Below are positions 24,201 through 31,189 of a stretch of DNA of 64,000 bases, piece by piece. Both the position numbers and the translations under genes were made by a program. Under the pieces are notes generated by a model. The model made no database searches. It was not told the origin of the DNA and worked only from the letters and a program-made list of their open reading frames with translations. The stretch comes from Dactylorhiza incarnata. Lineage: Eukaryota; Streptophyta; Magnoliopsida; Asparagales; Orchidaceae. Each line of letters starts with the position of its first letter. Position 1 is the first letter of the stretch. The stretch is taken from NCBI GenBank assembly GCA_033032865.1, contig JAWHQI010000170.1:555001-619000 (forward strand), given 5' to 3'.

Positions 24201-24749
24201 CGTGCTCTGATACCATGTTACGGGGAGAAAAAGTGAATTACATTATTAAACCGGGCTCAATACATATATATATCATCTAACAAAAATCATCTTTATTTTC
24301 ACATTTACCACCCACAAATCATTTCTCTGTGACATATTTCATCATCATCAACAAACTTATCTCATATTTTGTCATTATCTTCATCCTCACTCGCCTGATC
24401 CCATCTATTTGGGTTTGATTTTATGAACCATATTTTCCATTGGTTCATCCAGAGGTGTTAAACTTTGCCTATGCAAATGACCTCAAATAACTTCCATTCG
24501 TGCTAGCGTTTACTCGTCCAATTAGCGTATTCTGCTAACTTTTGTCTATCTATATAGTTAATTATGGTTTACTATAGTGTAATTTGGATGCATTTGAAAA
24601 GAATTATATAGGAAATATTGTAAAAATAATGAGATGTCATAGGTGTATATAAATCCCCTTTGCATTATATTTTGTCTTTGTATATTTTGTTAATTAATGG
24701 ATGCCATGGATCTTATGTGCAGAAGAAGAAATTCTGCTTTCTAAGCTAG
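6271..24749 (+). CDS. Sec14-like phosphatidylinositol transfer protein with nodulin-type C-terminus (3' exons only)
   Basis: Four exons give the last 208 residues: 6271-6403, 9050-9441, 19228-19302 and 24723-24749. All junctions have GT donors and AG acceptors and keep frame. Exon 2 encodes a short hydrophobic segment (QIFAYLMTIYTLLFMV), an acidic linker, and the coiled-coil start LLSSVLNRLDELEEKID; it then gives MPHEKEELLNAAVYRVDALE, a hallmark of plant SFH proteins (Sec14 plus nodulin domain). Exon 3 continues ALHQALIRQEELLEYIDRQE, and the last exon gives KKKFCFLS and a stop. In this family the missing N-terminal CRAL-TRIO domain moves phosphatidylinositol between membranes, and the basic C-terminus targets the plasma membrane. 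The CRAL-TRIO exons lie left of the window or were not recognised. The first listed exon is the least certain. Introns of 2.6, 9.8 and 5.4 kb hold many mobile elements. Confidence 0.88.
6662..6925. repeat. Direct tandem duplication, about 120-144 bp units
   Basis: The sequence from 6662 to 6805 is repeated at 6806-6925 with few changes. Both units run from GTGATTGATG through TATTTATGCATCTATTTGAC to the phrase AAATATCATTTTTT. The first unit has an extra (AC)n-rich block of about 24 bases. It lies in an intron of the Sec14-like gene. Confidence 0.85.
7275..7814. mobile_element. MITE with long terminal inverted repeats, copy 1
   Basis: The ends are inverted copies of each other for about 100 bp or more: the left end reads GTTAATTACTGGGACCTCCC, and the right end, complemented, reads GGTTAACTACCGGGGCCTCCC, both continuing into GGGAGTTTGCATAATTAC. 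The interior is AT-rich, itself partly inverted, and has no coding capacity. It is flanked by TATATATA on both sides, so the duplicated target cannot be delimited. A second member is at 51247-51855. Long TIRs without coding suggest a Mutator-type MITE; this class assignment is inference. Confidence 0.75.
8240..8335. repeat. TA/TG-rich microsatellite
   Basis: Compound (TA)n, (TG)n and TATG runs. The open frame across it encodes only Ile/Tyr/Val/Cys repeats and is not a gene. Confidence 0.8.
8480..8700 (+). mobile_element. Possible tRNA-derived SINE-like sequence
   Basis: A box-A-like phrase (GGTGTGATGGTT, about 8490) is followed some 35 bases later by a box-B-like phrase (GGGTTCAATTCTC, about 8551). 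This spacing is typical of RNA polymerase III internal promoters in tRNA-derived SINEs. No cloverleaf was built, and no target duplication was found. Confidence 0.35.
8803..8848. repeat. (TA)n(GT)n compound microsatellite
   Basis: A TA run is followed by a GT run within the Sec14-like intron. Confidence 0.85.
9050..9441 (+). CDS. Main visible exon of the Sec14-like gene
   Basis: The acceptor TTGGTGCAG precedes 9050, and the donor GTATTA follows 9441. The exon enters with two bases of a split glycine codon supplied by 6403, and it ends on a whole codon, which fits the 19228 exon. It carries the hydrophobic segment and the coiled-coil of the nodulin domain. Confidence 0.88.
9890..10196 (-). 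mobile_element. SINE with (TTG)n tail, copy 1 (antisense)
   Basis: A 307-bp non-coding element ends in a (TTG)n tail (read as CAACAACAAC on the + strand). It is bounded by an exact 17-bp duplication AATACCTGAAACAATTA at 9873-9889 and 10197-10213. It aligns over its full length, inverted, with 26005-26335, and both copies begin at the same base (TTGTGCT...CACCAATGCTCTGG). A 5' end fixed at one base, a simple 3' tail and long variable target duplications are the signature of L1-type retroposition. Clear box A and box B motifs were not found. Confidence 0.85.
10214..10953. other. Intron sequence without recognisable gene
   Basis: Intron of the Sec14-like gene between the SINE and Copia B. It includes a G tract near 10573-10583. 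Open frames here show no known motif. Confidence 0.4.
10954..11127 (-). repeat. 3' LTR of Copia B
   Basis: 174 bp, similar along its length to 17050-17224. The inner side abuts the polypurine tract. The LTRs differ at many positions, so the insertion is older than Copia C. Confidence 0.85.
11408..11797 (-). pseudogene. Copia B RNase H domain fragment
   Basis: The - strand reads MADHLIYLSHTHPDISF, then GYCDFDWASCAYDRRSTPGY and FVGGQSSLLEEQEADC. This is the end of RT and the start of RNase H, with the D-S-D-W-A type motif altered to DFDWA. A frameshift follows before the SxAEAE region. Confidence 0.8.
11914..12132 (-). pseudogene. Copia B reverse transcriptase, downstream half
   Basis: Contains TMFVVYVDDVIITGDDESE, an intact YVDD catalytic box, followed by KEFEVKDLRNLRYFLG. 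It is separated from its upstream half (12966-13154) by the nested Gypsy fragment. Confidence 0.85.
12167..12948 (-). mobile_element. Nested Gypsy (Athila/Tat-type) 5' fragment
   Basis: Read on the - strand, this has AT-rich possible LTR sequence (about 12948-12690) and then a TGGCNCCATTGCCGGGGAGG-type primer-binding region (12661-12680), as in Athila/Tat Gypsy elements. A gag N-terminus follows (12537-12180) with the family phrase FSIARPAIAANNF and FGGLSHEDANSHL. It breaks off inside gag. A 33-bp direct repeat with one mismatch (12134-12166 and 12949-12981) flanks it. This repeat is derived from the Copia RT, so the fragment interrupts that gene. Confidence 0.8.
12966..13154 (-). pseudogene. 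Copia B reverse transcriptase, upstream half
   Basis: The - strand reads KNVFLHEDLLEEVYMEVPPG followed by VCRLKKSLYGLKQFSRAWFD, the conserved Copia RT segment. It stops at the nested insertion. Confidence 0.85.
13885..14334 (-). pseudogene. Copia B integrase C-terminal region
   Basis: Begins MEVTRSMMISMKMPKYLWGQ, then AYLINRMPSRVL and ALKYVFVGYSTTQKGYVCW, matching the Copia integrase end. The integrase core to its right (14340-14640) is interrupted by stops. Confidence 0.8.
14648..15136 (-). pseudogene. Copia B GAG-pre-integrase domain
   Basis: Shows LLLHHRRLGHPSFTVL and CDVCELGKHTRNSY, the HHCC zinc-binding module at the integrase N-terminus. It is preceded by the linker LSNVLHAPSFPMNFLSIS. 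Confidence 0.85.
15150..15644 (-). pseudogene. Copia B zinc knuckle and protease
   Basis: Starts MRQCFNCGELGHLRQTCP (CX2CX4HX4C), followed by a Gly/Arg-rich stretch. It then has WIVDLGASRHVTED, where the protease motif DSGAS has become DLGAS, a change expected to affect the active site. Confidence 0.85.
15614..16449 (-). pseudogene. Copia B gag (two overlapping frames)
   Basis: The frame 16449-16027 holds LDGSATYLSWSCRVKRALYG, the start of a Copia gag. The frame 16072-15614 continues with VDLERQWADCDHF and AQRRTMHFMRRLNPTFEP. One frameshift separates them near 16050. Confidence 0.8.
17050..17224 (-). repeat. 5' LTR of Copia B
   Basis: 175 bp, paired with 10954-11127. The primer-binding site CTGATACCA touches its inner edge at 17041-17049. 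Confidence 0.85.
17692..17799. repeat. Local direct duplication of about 48 bp
   Basis: The phrase from AAGAATTTGACTCTCTC to GGGGTCTATTCTC occurs twice in succession (17692-17738 and 17751-17799) with minor differences. Confidence 0.8.
18000..18990 (-). pseudogene. Gypsy gag-protease remnant
   Basis: On the - strand a zinc-knuckle-like CPCGIQCFRCYR (about 18598-18640) is followed by LLLDGEIEHNPDHIAWTE. A protease frame (18229-18411) reads DGVCKLVIDSKNCANVIVS. The protease motif resembles that of Gypsy E on the + strand at 53560-53660. Heavily decayed, with no LTR recognised. Confidence 0.65.
19424..19490 (-). repeat. 3' LTR of Copia C
   Basis: 67 bp, identical by eye to 24216-24282. It contains a TATATATAT run that could serve as a TATA box on the - strand. 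Confidence 0.95.
19498..20355 (-). CDS. Copia C: end of RT and RNase H
   Basis: A 285-aa frame starts MRYFLGIEVTDHDDSIFVSQ and continues with GYCDS-type motifs: EAYCDSDWAGCLATRKSTTG, SSAEAEYRAM and ERTKHIEVDCHFVREK. These are the RNase H catalytic acidic residues and the typical Copia C-terminus (LTKGVTG). It overlaps the end of the upstream gag-pol frame in another phase. In related elements this sequence is part of one polyprotein, so the separate frame is best read as the result of a small indel near 20380. It removes RNA from RNA/DNA hybrids during reverse transcription. Confidence 0.92.
   Translation of the reverse strand: MRYFLGIEVTDHDDSIFVSQRKYALDLLSDLGMSDCRPMDSPLEPGKKGLHSESKSFESPEKYRRVVGKLNYLTMTRPDIACAVSKVSQFMANPTTSQWDSVLRIVRYIKKDPGLGISYKNRGHSNIEAYCDSDWAGCLATRKSTTGFTIFMGGNLVSWKSKKQTTVTRSSAEAEYRAMSHTVAEIMWIRQTLCEIGYPVHDPTPLWCANQAAIQIATNPVFHERTKHIEVDCHFVREKYEEGLIFLSHVKTGDQVADILTKGVTGVRMNFICNKLGLESSHDPT
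20333..23719 (-). CDS. Copia C gag-pol polyprotein (gag, protease, integrase, RT)
   Basis: 1,128 aa. Domains in order: Copia gag (about 25-215, ILTSSNFQLWKKGV near the start); zinc knuckle CTHCGRRGHTRDTC (about 260); protease with intact WLADSGASDHLTS (about 350); GAG-pre-integrase with HYRHGHPS and CESCLFAK (about 480-510); integrase core with DVWGP, FIDDFSRMTWVY, CLRTDNGREY and PDTPQQNGVAERKNR (about 540-650), holding the three acidic residues; and RT from WELVSLPPGKRAIGCKWIYS with DIKNAFLHG, LYGLKQSPRQWF and YVDDIVITGSD (about 890-1110). The last 20 or so residues are out of frame, showing the frameshift into the RNase H frame. It supplies the particle and enzymes for transposition. Confidence 0.95.
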   Translation of the reverse strand: MGDSVTSTTQTPVPSGDSTNTFPSNARLATTILTSSNFQLWKKGVTMSLAGIRRTHHLTRLPTHAVGSAEHDDWYSDDCRIFALLLSSMDPSVQQMCKNCDSTKELWDTLHMMFSQANNLSRLGELFPKMAELRQGARPVTEYFAEWKVLADEILDLWEIPSTREGHQAQREHLVLIWLLNGLDPNFSTTRTEMLASPSTLQTASVFHRLTKAGSAASPAALHVSSSESIALASRGGRGNSSRGGRSGSGRGRETDTRHCTHCGRRGHTRDTCWLVHGKPDWAAKTSSASPRSAHVADSTPAPPGHLTVQLSEEDYRRLQALPVSSPPHSAAVAQTIQPACTSQTTQRPVQWLADSGASDHLTSSSGILHSYHTHCGSSITVADGSTVPIVGFGSCNVTPDMPLSSVAHVPQSAYNLLSISKLTRDLNCTAIFTSSGCIFQEQSTNRIIGRGKLRGGVYVLDEVSHIACSAASAKLLDLHYRHGHPSMQVMRRLYPEFGKVSHLSCESCLFAKLHRVSYVPRVDVRASAPFDLLHSDVWGPCPVPTLLGHRYYVTFIDDFSRMTWVYLMKNRSELLSIFQHLWNEIFTQFSVRLKCLRTDNGREYMSQAMSSFLSAKGIIHQTSCPDTPQQNGVAERKNRHLLEVTRAILHHTHVPKHFWGDAVLTAAHLINHLPTHILQGETPSHILYPDHSGPPLPFKVFGCVCYVRDARPSVSKLDPRSLKCIFLGYSRTTKGYRCYSPELHKYIISSDVVFLESVSYRTTSSPLPTSSSDLSLDEMLVPRPDSALVSPTDILCPLWGHVYSRRTSDRTEIPPSQPTSTIDGSTTVPQIAPASEDQNQTEVPAAPPLASTELPIALRKGSRTCQNRPLFVSSYQGLSASHTALHLMLDQYTIPSTVGEAKTHPGWMATMQEELTALQLNNTWELVSLPPGKRAIGCKWIYSVKANANGSLARLKARLVAKGYAQTYGVDYEETFAPVAKMSSIRIVISLAATHRWPLHQLDIKNAFLHGSLEEEVYMEQPPGFVAEGERNKVCRLLASLYGLKQSPRQWFARFRSVVTKFGLTKSVKDSSLFYRNSSAGTVLLIVYVDDIVITGSDPKGIADLKSVLTLQLPNQRSRAVAILPWD
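23810..23960. repeat. 30-bp minisatellite in the Copia C leader
   Basis: About four and a half copies of a 30-base unit (AGGAGATCGGCAGCGATCGG plus CTTCAGGCAG) lie between the 5' LTR and gag. Because 30 is divisible by three, open frames cross it on both strands. A separate repeat with an AGATGCGAAGCGG core is at about 24085-24120. Confidence 0.9.
24216..24282 (-). repeat. 5' LTR of Copia C
   Basis: 67 bp, no differences seen from the 3' LTR. Adjacent to the primer-binding site on its left side in + coordinates. Confidence 0.95.
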
Positions 24750-24856
24750 ATGCTATTACTACAGAAACTGGCTTCTGCAGAAGAAGATGGAAAGTGCTTT
24801 TCCTGATGTGCGTTGAGGAAGAACATTAGTTAGTATTAGAGATAGAAAGTGATTCT

Positions 24857-24983
<127 letters not shown>

Positions 24984-25139
24984 GTTTTCACTATCTTTTG
25001 TTACAAACAAGAATATGCAAAGCTTAATATCTTCAATCAAATATTTACTCTGTTGAGACGACAAAGCATTTGTAATTCTTCACTTGCTTGCACATATTTG
25101 TATCTGTAAATGAAAGCTATTTTAAAAAAAAAAAAAAAA

Positions 25140-25988
25140 TCTAAGGAAAAAAGTAAATGGGATGCGGTTAGATACAGTTGCTTTTATGGTAATTATAATT
25201 CTCGCTTGTAATTTTAATATTTGTTGTGTTCAATTATAAATTAGCGATGATGATTTTATGTTTCTCACTAAATAATTCCATGAATTCATTATTATTTTTA
25301 TTTACAAGCGGCGAAATGAGTTTTAGGCATGATTTTATGTAGTATTATGTCAAGAAAGCTTAATTATGCTCATAACTCGTAGTTAGACCTAGACATCAAC
25401 ATATGAATGTGGCTGCCATTAACTTATTTTTAGCATTATATAATATAATATCATATATAGATTTTTTGAAACAATAAAATGAAGAAAACTTAGTAAATAA
25501 AGAGGTTAAGAAATCTGAGTTTTAGTAAGGTTTTCAACCAATGCTGAGTCCTCCAAAGTACAACACCCAAATAGATTCTCAAACTTTGATAAAGAAATTG
25601 GACTAAATGTTTGACAAATAAATCCTTCGATGAGATGCCAGAAAATTAATCAAATTATTACAAATTAATATCTTAAATTATATGATTTTCAACAAGTATT
25701 CAACACAAAATGAAATGGACTTTCCAATTAGACCTTGCACAAGTATTCAAGGCCAAAAGATGGGGATTTTCCGATGTTTCAAACTTGAAGAACAATTTTG
25801 AAGCCCTTATGTTACTGAATTGTGGATTTCATTTACCTTTTTTGGTTCCCAGAAGATCTTGTGGTGAATTTTGAGGGCCGTTGAGTAAGGGATTCGAAAA
25901 GTCATGTTGGAATCGTTTCTACTACTAGACCTGCGGGTAAAACAACCCTAAAAAAACTATCTACTTTACTAAAAAAAAAATTTAGCAT
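25140..25988. other. Intergenic AT-rich stretch
   Basis: Begins just after an A run at 25122-25138. Nothing recognised. Confidence 0.4.
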
Positions 25989-26004
25989 TATCAATATTAA
26001 AAGA

Positions 26005-26335
26005 TTTGTGCTTCACCAATGCTCTGGATGCTGAATGAAGGAAGCATGGTTATGTGCACATAAATCAAAATGGATTCTTGGGTCTGCCCTCTCTGATGTC
26101 TTTGGCTTTGATTTGAGGGCATGATTCCGCAGCAAACGCGATGGTATAGGGGGCCACTATTTCAGTGGTACTCTGTGAGCAGCCACTTTGTGCATTTATT
26201 GTCAAAGATTAGGTCTTTCTCCTCTGAGAGAAGCCACTTTGTGCATAGTGCCAAATGTTAGGTCTGTTTCCAATCTTCCCCCGCCCATACCCCCAATGAT
26301 TGGGGACTATATGGGTTCTGTTGTTGTTGTTGTTG
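26005..26335 (+). mobile_element. SINE with (TTG)n tail, copy 2
   Basis: 331 bp, flanked by an exact 16-bp duplication TATCAATATTAAAAGA (25989-26004 and 26336-26351). It ends GGGGACTATATGGGTTCTG then (TTG)n. Same family as the inverted copy at 9890-10196, with the same 5' terminus. The 3' end resembles angiosperm SINEs with TTG tails, and the 5' part is not one I recognise. Confidence 0.87.
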
Positions 26336-26358
26336 TATCAATATTAAAAGAGATACAC

Positions 26359-26537
26359 TTAGGTACGTTCTCTCACCTAGTTCTAGGTGGGAGAGAAATA
26401 CAGCCGTCTGATCTTAGATCCGACGGTAGGGAAAATACTGACATTATTTATTATTCATAAATACTGTAATATTTAGAGCTATTAATGGCTGAGATGCACT
26501 CCTCTCACCATGATCTAGGTGCGAGATACTCGCCTAA
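26359..26537. mobile_element. Short MITE-like element with about 36-bp imperfect inverted ends
   Basis: The left end reads TTAGGTACGTTCTCTCACC, and the complemented right end reads TTAGGCGAGTATCTCGCACC; both continue into CTAG-containing sequence. No coding capacity. The target duplication is not certain. Confidence 0.55.
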
Positions 26538-26539
26538 AA

Positions 26540-27861
26540 TTTTTTGATATTAAAATTACCCCCATAATGGAGTGTCAACCTTGGGAGCAAAATTTGAAAC
26601 AACTGCTACACGGGTAGTTTTGTTTACTCTGTTGTTATGTTGTTTGCTGTGAATCCTATTAAATAAGAGGAGAAATATGAGCGAGCGCAATCGTCGTATT
26701 TAGTTGCTACCATTTAGAGTCCGTTTGGCACGTCTTATCTCACCTATGAAACTCAACCTGCTTTTATGTTCAAAGTTAGTTTCTTTTCCCCGGTGGCGGT
26801 CATAACCGTTGTCCTGACAAGCATATTTTTATGGAAATGTCGCCAGAGAAAAAAAATACCGTGCCAAACAAACCTTTAATTTGGCCGGTGGTTGCGAGGG
26901 GAGGGGGTCTAGGCTTCGACATCTAGGTTCCACGACTTCAGAACCGTAGAAGATCATAAAATTTTAAACTTCTCTTCAAAATTTTGCAATCTAAAATGAA
27001 CCCCAAATGCTATATCCATAGGCTAAAAGAAGGCAACATATGACTATGATTTGTCGGCACAAAATACACATGAAAGATACATAAATAGTTACGAAAAAAA
27101 TATATGAAAATTCATTGGAAATGTCCCGCCGATGCTCTGAATGCGACTACGGAGTCGGATCCCAACTCCTCCTTCAATGAATGTAAACCCGAACGTGCTC
27201 CGATACGGGTTGAACCGCCCAGGAATTTTGATCCCCATCAAATTGGTTCATAAGCTCAAACTTAGGGAAATTGTTGTAACCATTTCCCTTTAGACAAATG
27301 TCAGCGCAAAAATCAATAATAAGTGTCGGGTGAACATGAGGTGTTGTGTTTTAAGCGTTATAGACTGAGCAATTAGTCCCACTCGAATCAAAGGGTGGCG
27401 TTGGACCCAACAATTCACCACATGCACCATGCATGTAAAGTACACAAGTAACTGAAACTCACATGTTAAGAGAGCGCACACAGCTTAAGAATAAATTATG
27501 ACCATTATATAATTAAATCCTCCTGTAGACGTTGTCGCATGTCCTCAAACCTATGACCTCAATAGATATCATTAGGATCAAGTGCTTATCCAATTGGTAT
27601 ATAAACGCGAACTTATGAAAATGGCCCAATCGTTTCCCCTTAAACAAATGACATTGCAAATCTCATACTAAGCGCCTGGTAGACATAATGTGCTACAATA
27701 TGGGCTGGGCGGTTAGTCCTACTTAAGTCAAAAGGTGGCGATGGACTCAACATTGTTCGTGCGACTTACAATCTTGTCCTCAATGAAAAATATTCGCTAA
27801 TCTGAGCGCATACTCTCTATTTGGGACTCTAAATGGAGGTTCATTTCAATGTGCAGATTGA
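26540..27861. other. Intergenic sequence with a degenerate direct repeat
   Basis: The blocks at about 27231-27420 and 27545-27745 share an ordered set of phrases (AATTGGT..ATAA, CATTTCCC/GTTTCCC..TTAAACAAATG, AGTCAAAGGTGGCG-like, GGAC..CAACA). They appear to be old copies of one sequence. No coding or known element was identified. Confidence 0.4.
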
Positions 27862-28083
27862 GGGTCTGCTTTGCGCGGCGGCTGCGTATCAAAGAGAGAT
27901 TTTTGATCCGCAGCCGCCGGGATGTGCTGTTTGGGGGCAGCGGTTGGCGGGCGCGGTTTGCAGCGCTCCCGCTGAGACCGCTGCTCCTGAACCGCGGGTA
28001 GATGCCCGCGGTGGCGGATCAACTCCTCCAACCACTGCTCCTCTCCATCCGCCGCTCCTCCAACATCGGCGCCAAACAGACCC
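27862..28083. mobile_element. GC-rich PIF/Harbinger-like MITE, copy 1
   Basis: 222 bp with inverted ends GGGTCTGCTTTGCGCGG and (complement) GGGTCTGTTTGGCGCCG. A 3-bp repeat TGA at 27859-27861 and 28084-28086 flanks it. Far more GC-rich than its flanks. Open frames through it are by-products of the base composition. The short target and end sequence fit PIF/Harbinger-type MITEs. Confidence 0.7.
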
Positions 28084-28599
28084 TGATTCTCCTTTTTATC
28101 TAAAAATGCATAAATTTTATTAAATAATAAAATCTAAAAAGATGAAAGCAACGAATTAATTAGATTATGAAATGAACACTATCATCCATTTTGACTTAAA
28201 ATCCTGGTACCCAAGCCCCAACCAAAACCTCTTGAGCGCAGTCAAAACCCTAATCCATCCACGATCTGCAAACCGCGTCCGCCCTACTGACTCGACATCG
28301 CAAGTCTCGTCGAAGCCGTTTGCCGTCTTCTTCCCGGACCCGCCGCCGCCGGATTTTCACTACTGGACGCCGGACGCCGGCGCCATCGAAGCCACCTTCT
28401 TCCCGGACCCGACGCGACTGGATTCTCCCTCGCCCTCTTCTTCTCGTTTTCGAAGCTCTGGTATTCTTCCTTGCCCTTCTTGAATTTTCGGTTTCTCTTG
28501 GTTTTCCCAGCCGAAGAACATGTTAGAAATTTTCCATAAATAAGGGTACACATGAGCTCATGTGTAACTTGATTCAGTTTCCACAAATCTATCATTGTT

Positions 28600-29350
28600 T
28601 CCTCATTTATTTCCATGTTAAATGAAACCGAATCAAGTTACACATGAGCACTTGAAGGATTTAAAAGAATGTTAAATGAAACTTCTTTACCTGATGTGTT
28701 TGTGATATTTCGAGAATATTTCGAGAAATAACATTGTGAAATGCTATTAGGTTGTCTTCCCCCACGAATTGTTTTATGTCAGGTGCATTTTAACACATAC
28801 ATTCTTGCACATTGCAAGAAATATTTCAAACAAGGAAAATAGTGGACACAGTTTAAAGGATTTCTTGAGGTTTTAATTGAAAATTTGACAACTATTTGGA
28901 AAACATTTGATCAAATGATTAATTTTCGACACAAGGATAAAACATTCGTTTGGTCAAAGTTCAATTCAAGTTAATACAGGCCATAAAGGCTCGTTGTACA
29001 CTGATTTGCTTGGTACAATTTCAGTAGATGCCTTGAAAGTAATTAAAAAGGAGGAAAAATTAGTAAAGGTTGAGAAGCATAATTTTACAACATGCACTCA
29101 TAAAGTGAGACACACTATTGGTTTACCTTGTGAGCACGAGTTGATACCGTACATTACTAACTCGTCCGCTTTTCCTTTATGGATGATTCATACGTACTGA
29201 AAACAATTACATTTGGAGTGTCATACAAAGGACACATGTAACGTTAAGGAAGAAAATGAGCCATTGCATGACATACAAACGAAGGTGGATGGAATACTCT
29301 CAAAATATAACAATTCAACGGCATCTAGGAGTATTCCGCGGTGGTGGTGG
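28600..29350 (+). pseudogene. Mutator-like (FAR1-type) transposase remnant
   Basis: Scattered frames give HLKDLKECLNETSLPDVFV, QVHFNTYILAHCKKYFKQ and LENLTTIWKTFDQM-like residues. Then 28994-29200 gives DLLGTISVDALKV and CTHKVRHTIGLPCEHEL, a SWIM-type zinc finger as at the C-terminus of MULE/FAR1 transposases. It continues weakly to about 29340. Internal stops (for example just after KYFKQGK) show it is dead. Confidence 0.65.
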
Positions 29351-30179
29351 CTGTAGGTGAGCAAACCTAATCAATTTATAGTCCCTTTTTCCTCGCACAA
29401 AACGTAGATTTTCTGAAAGGTGTGGTTATTGGGTGTATATTGCATCTAGGAGTTTCCATGCTTATTTGGTTTATATTGCATACCTGTATGATTTATACTG
29501 GAAGGTGTCGATGGTTGAAGTTCTCTGTGTGCCTTGAAATTACCGATTTTGAAGATGCTGGGCATGAAGATGGTGGATCTTTGATCAGTTAACTCTAGTT
29601 ATAGTGGAGGAATTACACGGCGTTAAGACGTTGCAATTTTCATAACCACCAACAGGTTAAGGTAAAAATTACCTTCTTTATATCTATGCAAGTTAGAGGT
29701 GAATAAAAGTGTTAACTTCTTTTCTTACTTTTTACACTTTAAGGTTTCGGAGGACACACAATATGTCTGATAATTTTTTTGTTTAAGATATATTGTTTCT
29801 ATAATAGCTATATACATTTTGAGAGGACTTGTAGAGATCCAACAAACACGATTTATAATACATGCAAATCAGATTTATATCAAGGTAAACACCCTTTCAA
29901 AATTTTAATTGTCATGTGTGCACACTTTTAACCGTATATATCAATCAATCAAAAGACGAGACAAAAAGTTCATGATAATGCATGAGAGTAATTTTTTTGA
30001 TGTTGGTTTGTGAATATCATATTGGTCTACAAATAGCATATCAAATTAGTCTACAAATTTAATTTAAGGGTCTGCTTATGTCAGAGGGATGCGAATAGAG
30101 AGGGATGATGTACTAATATCAACACCTATAAAAATTGATCAGAAGAGTCACAACTTACAGTCACATAGCCACTCCCGTG
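29351..30179. other. AT-rich intergenic stretch
   Basis: No gene or element recognised. Confidence 0.4.
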
Positions 30180-31185
30180 TGTGACTTAAAACCGAAAACC
30201 GTAAACCGAACCGGAATCGAACCGGAACCGCAAAGAACCGGACCGAACCGTTCACGAATTATTTGGGTTCCGGTTTGAATTTTGGAACCGTGAACAACAT
30301 TGGTCCGGGTGTGGTTCTTTCATTTTATTATCCGGACCGGAACCGCAATATACAAGTCTCAAGCGGTTTCAAGATTTTTAGAACCGATCCGAACCGGACC
30401 GAAGCAGAACCGAACCGCAACCCGTTTATTATTGTTATTATTAATAATATTATTATAATATTGTTATTTTTTTATAATATATCAATAATATCTATACTTA
30501 TTATTATGGACGAAACTGATGCGGTTTAAACTCAAACCGCAATCACAACAAAGAGGGACGGTTTTGAACTGAACAAAATCGCACCGCACTAAACCGTGTT
30601 GTGGTTTGACATTGGTGCGATTTGAAGTCGGTTTTTGCGGTGTACTTTCGGTTTTTATACAGTCATATAATGTATTTTTAACTTTTCTCACATTTTTTTA
30701 ATATTTTGTTTTAAAAATATATAGAATATACAACTACTATTTAATAGTAATCACGAAGACAAATCTAATTGTAGTTGATAAATTAGTCAAATTGAATTAA
30801 CTAATATATTCTTCAAACAAAATTTTAATTGTAAAATAAGATTTCAAGAGCAACAATTCAAAGTTCTTTACCCTATGTTGAGTCGTGGTCTTCAGCAACA
30901 TGAACATTAATGCATCAACATTACACGATTGGAACCGATTGGAACCGGACCAAACCGCATAGAACCGGACCGAACCGTTTGTGACCGGTTTGGTTTTGGT
31001 TCTTGTTGAACCGTAACCGTAACCGTTAAAACCACGGTTCCAAAAATTATGCTGGAACCGGAACCTGAACCGGTCAAACCAAATACGGTTTTGGTTCTAA
31101 TTTGAAGAACCGTTACCTTAGCGGTTCGGTTCACGGTTTTAGTAAAACCGGAACCGAACTGGAACCGTGACAGCTCTGACACTAC
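30180..31185. mobile_element. CGGTT/AACCG-rich repeat region
   Basis: Dense AACCG, ACCGGA and CGGTTC words fill 30186-30425 on one strand sense and 30905-31180 in mixed and inverted sense, around an AT-rich middle (30430-30520 and 30660-30900). A separate block of GCGGTTT words lies at 30520-30660. A similar short block is at 17530-17640. This composition is known from non-coding hAT-type elements in plants. Boundaries and target duplications were not resolved. Confidence 0.5.
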
Positions 31186-31189
31186 CGCC

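Larger units (their letters stand above)
19424..24282 (-). mobile_element. Copia LTR retrotransposon C with 67-bp LTRs
   Basis: 4,859 bp, antisense in the penultimate visible intron of the Sec14-like gene. Identical 67-bp LTRs (19424-19490 and 24216-24282) begin TGTTA and end TAACA. AAAAT on both sides (19419-19423 and 24283-24287) is the target duplication. The primer-binding site GCTCTGATACCA (24204-24215, complement of TGGTATCAGAGC) touches the 5' LTR, and the purine tract (CTCCCCCTCAAG on the +, 19491-19502) touches the 3' LTR. Nearly the whole interior is coding. One frameshift between the long gag-pol frame and the RNase H frame is the only obvious defect. Confidence 0.96.
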
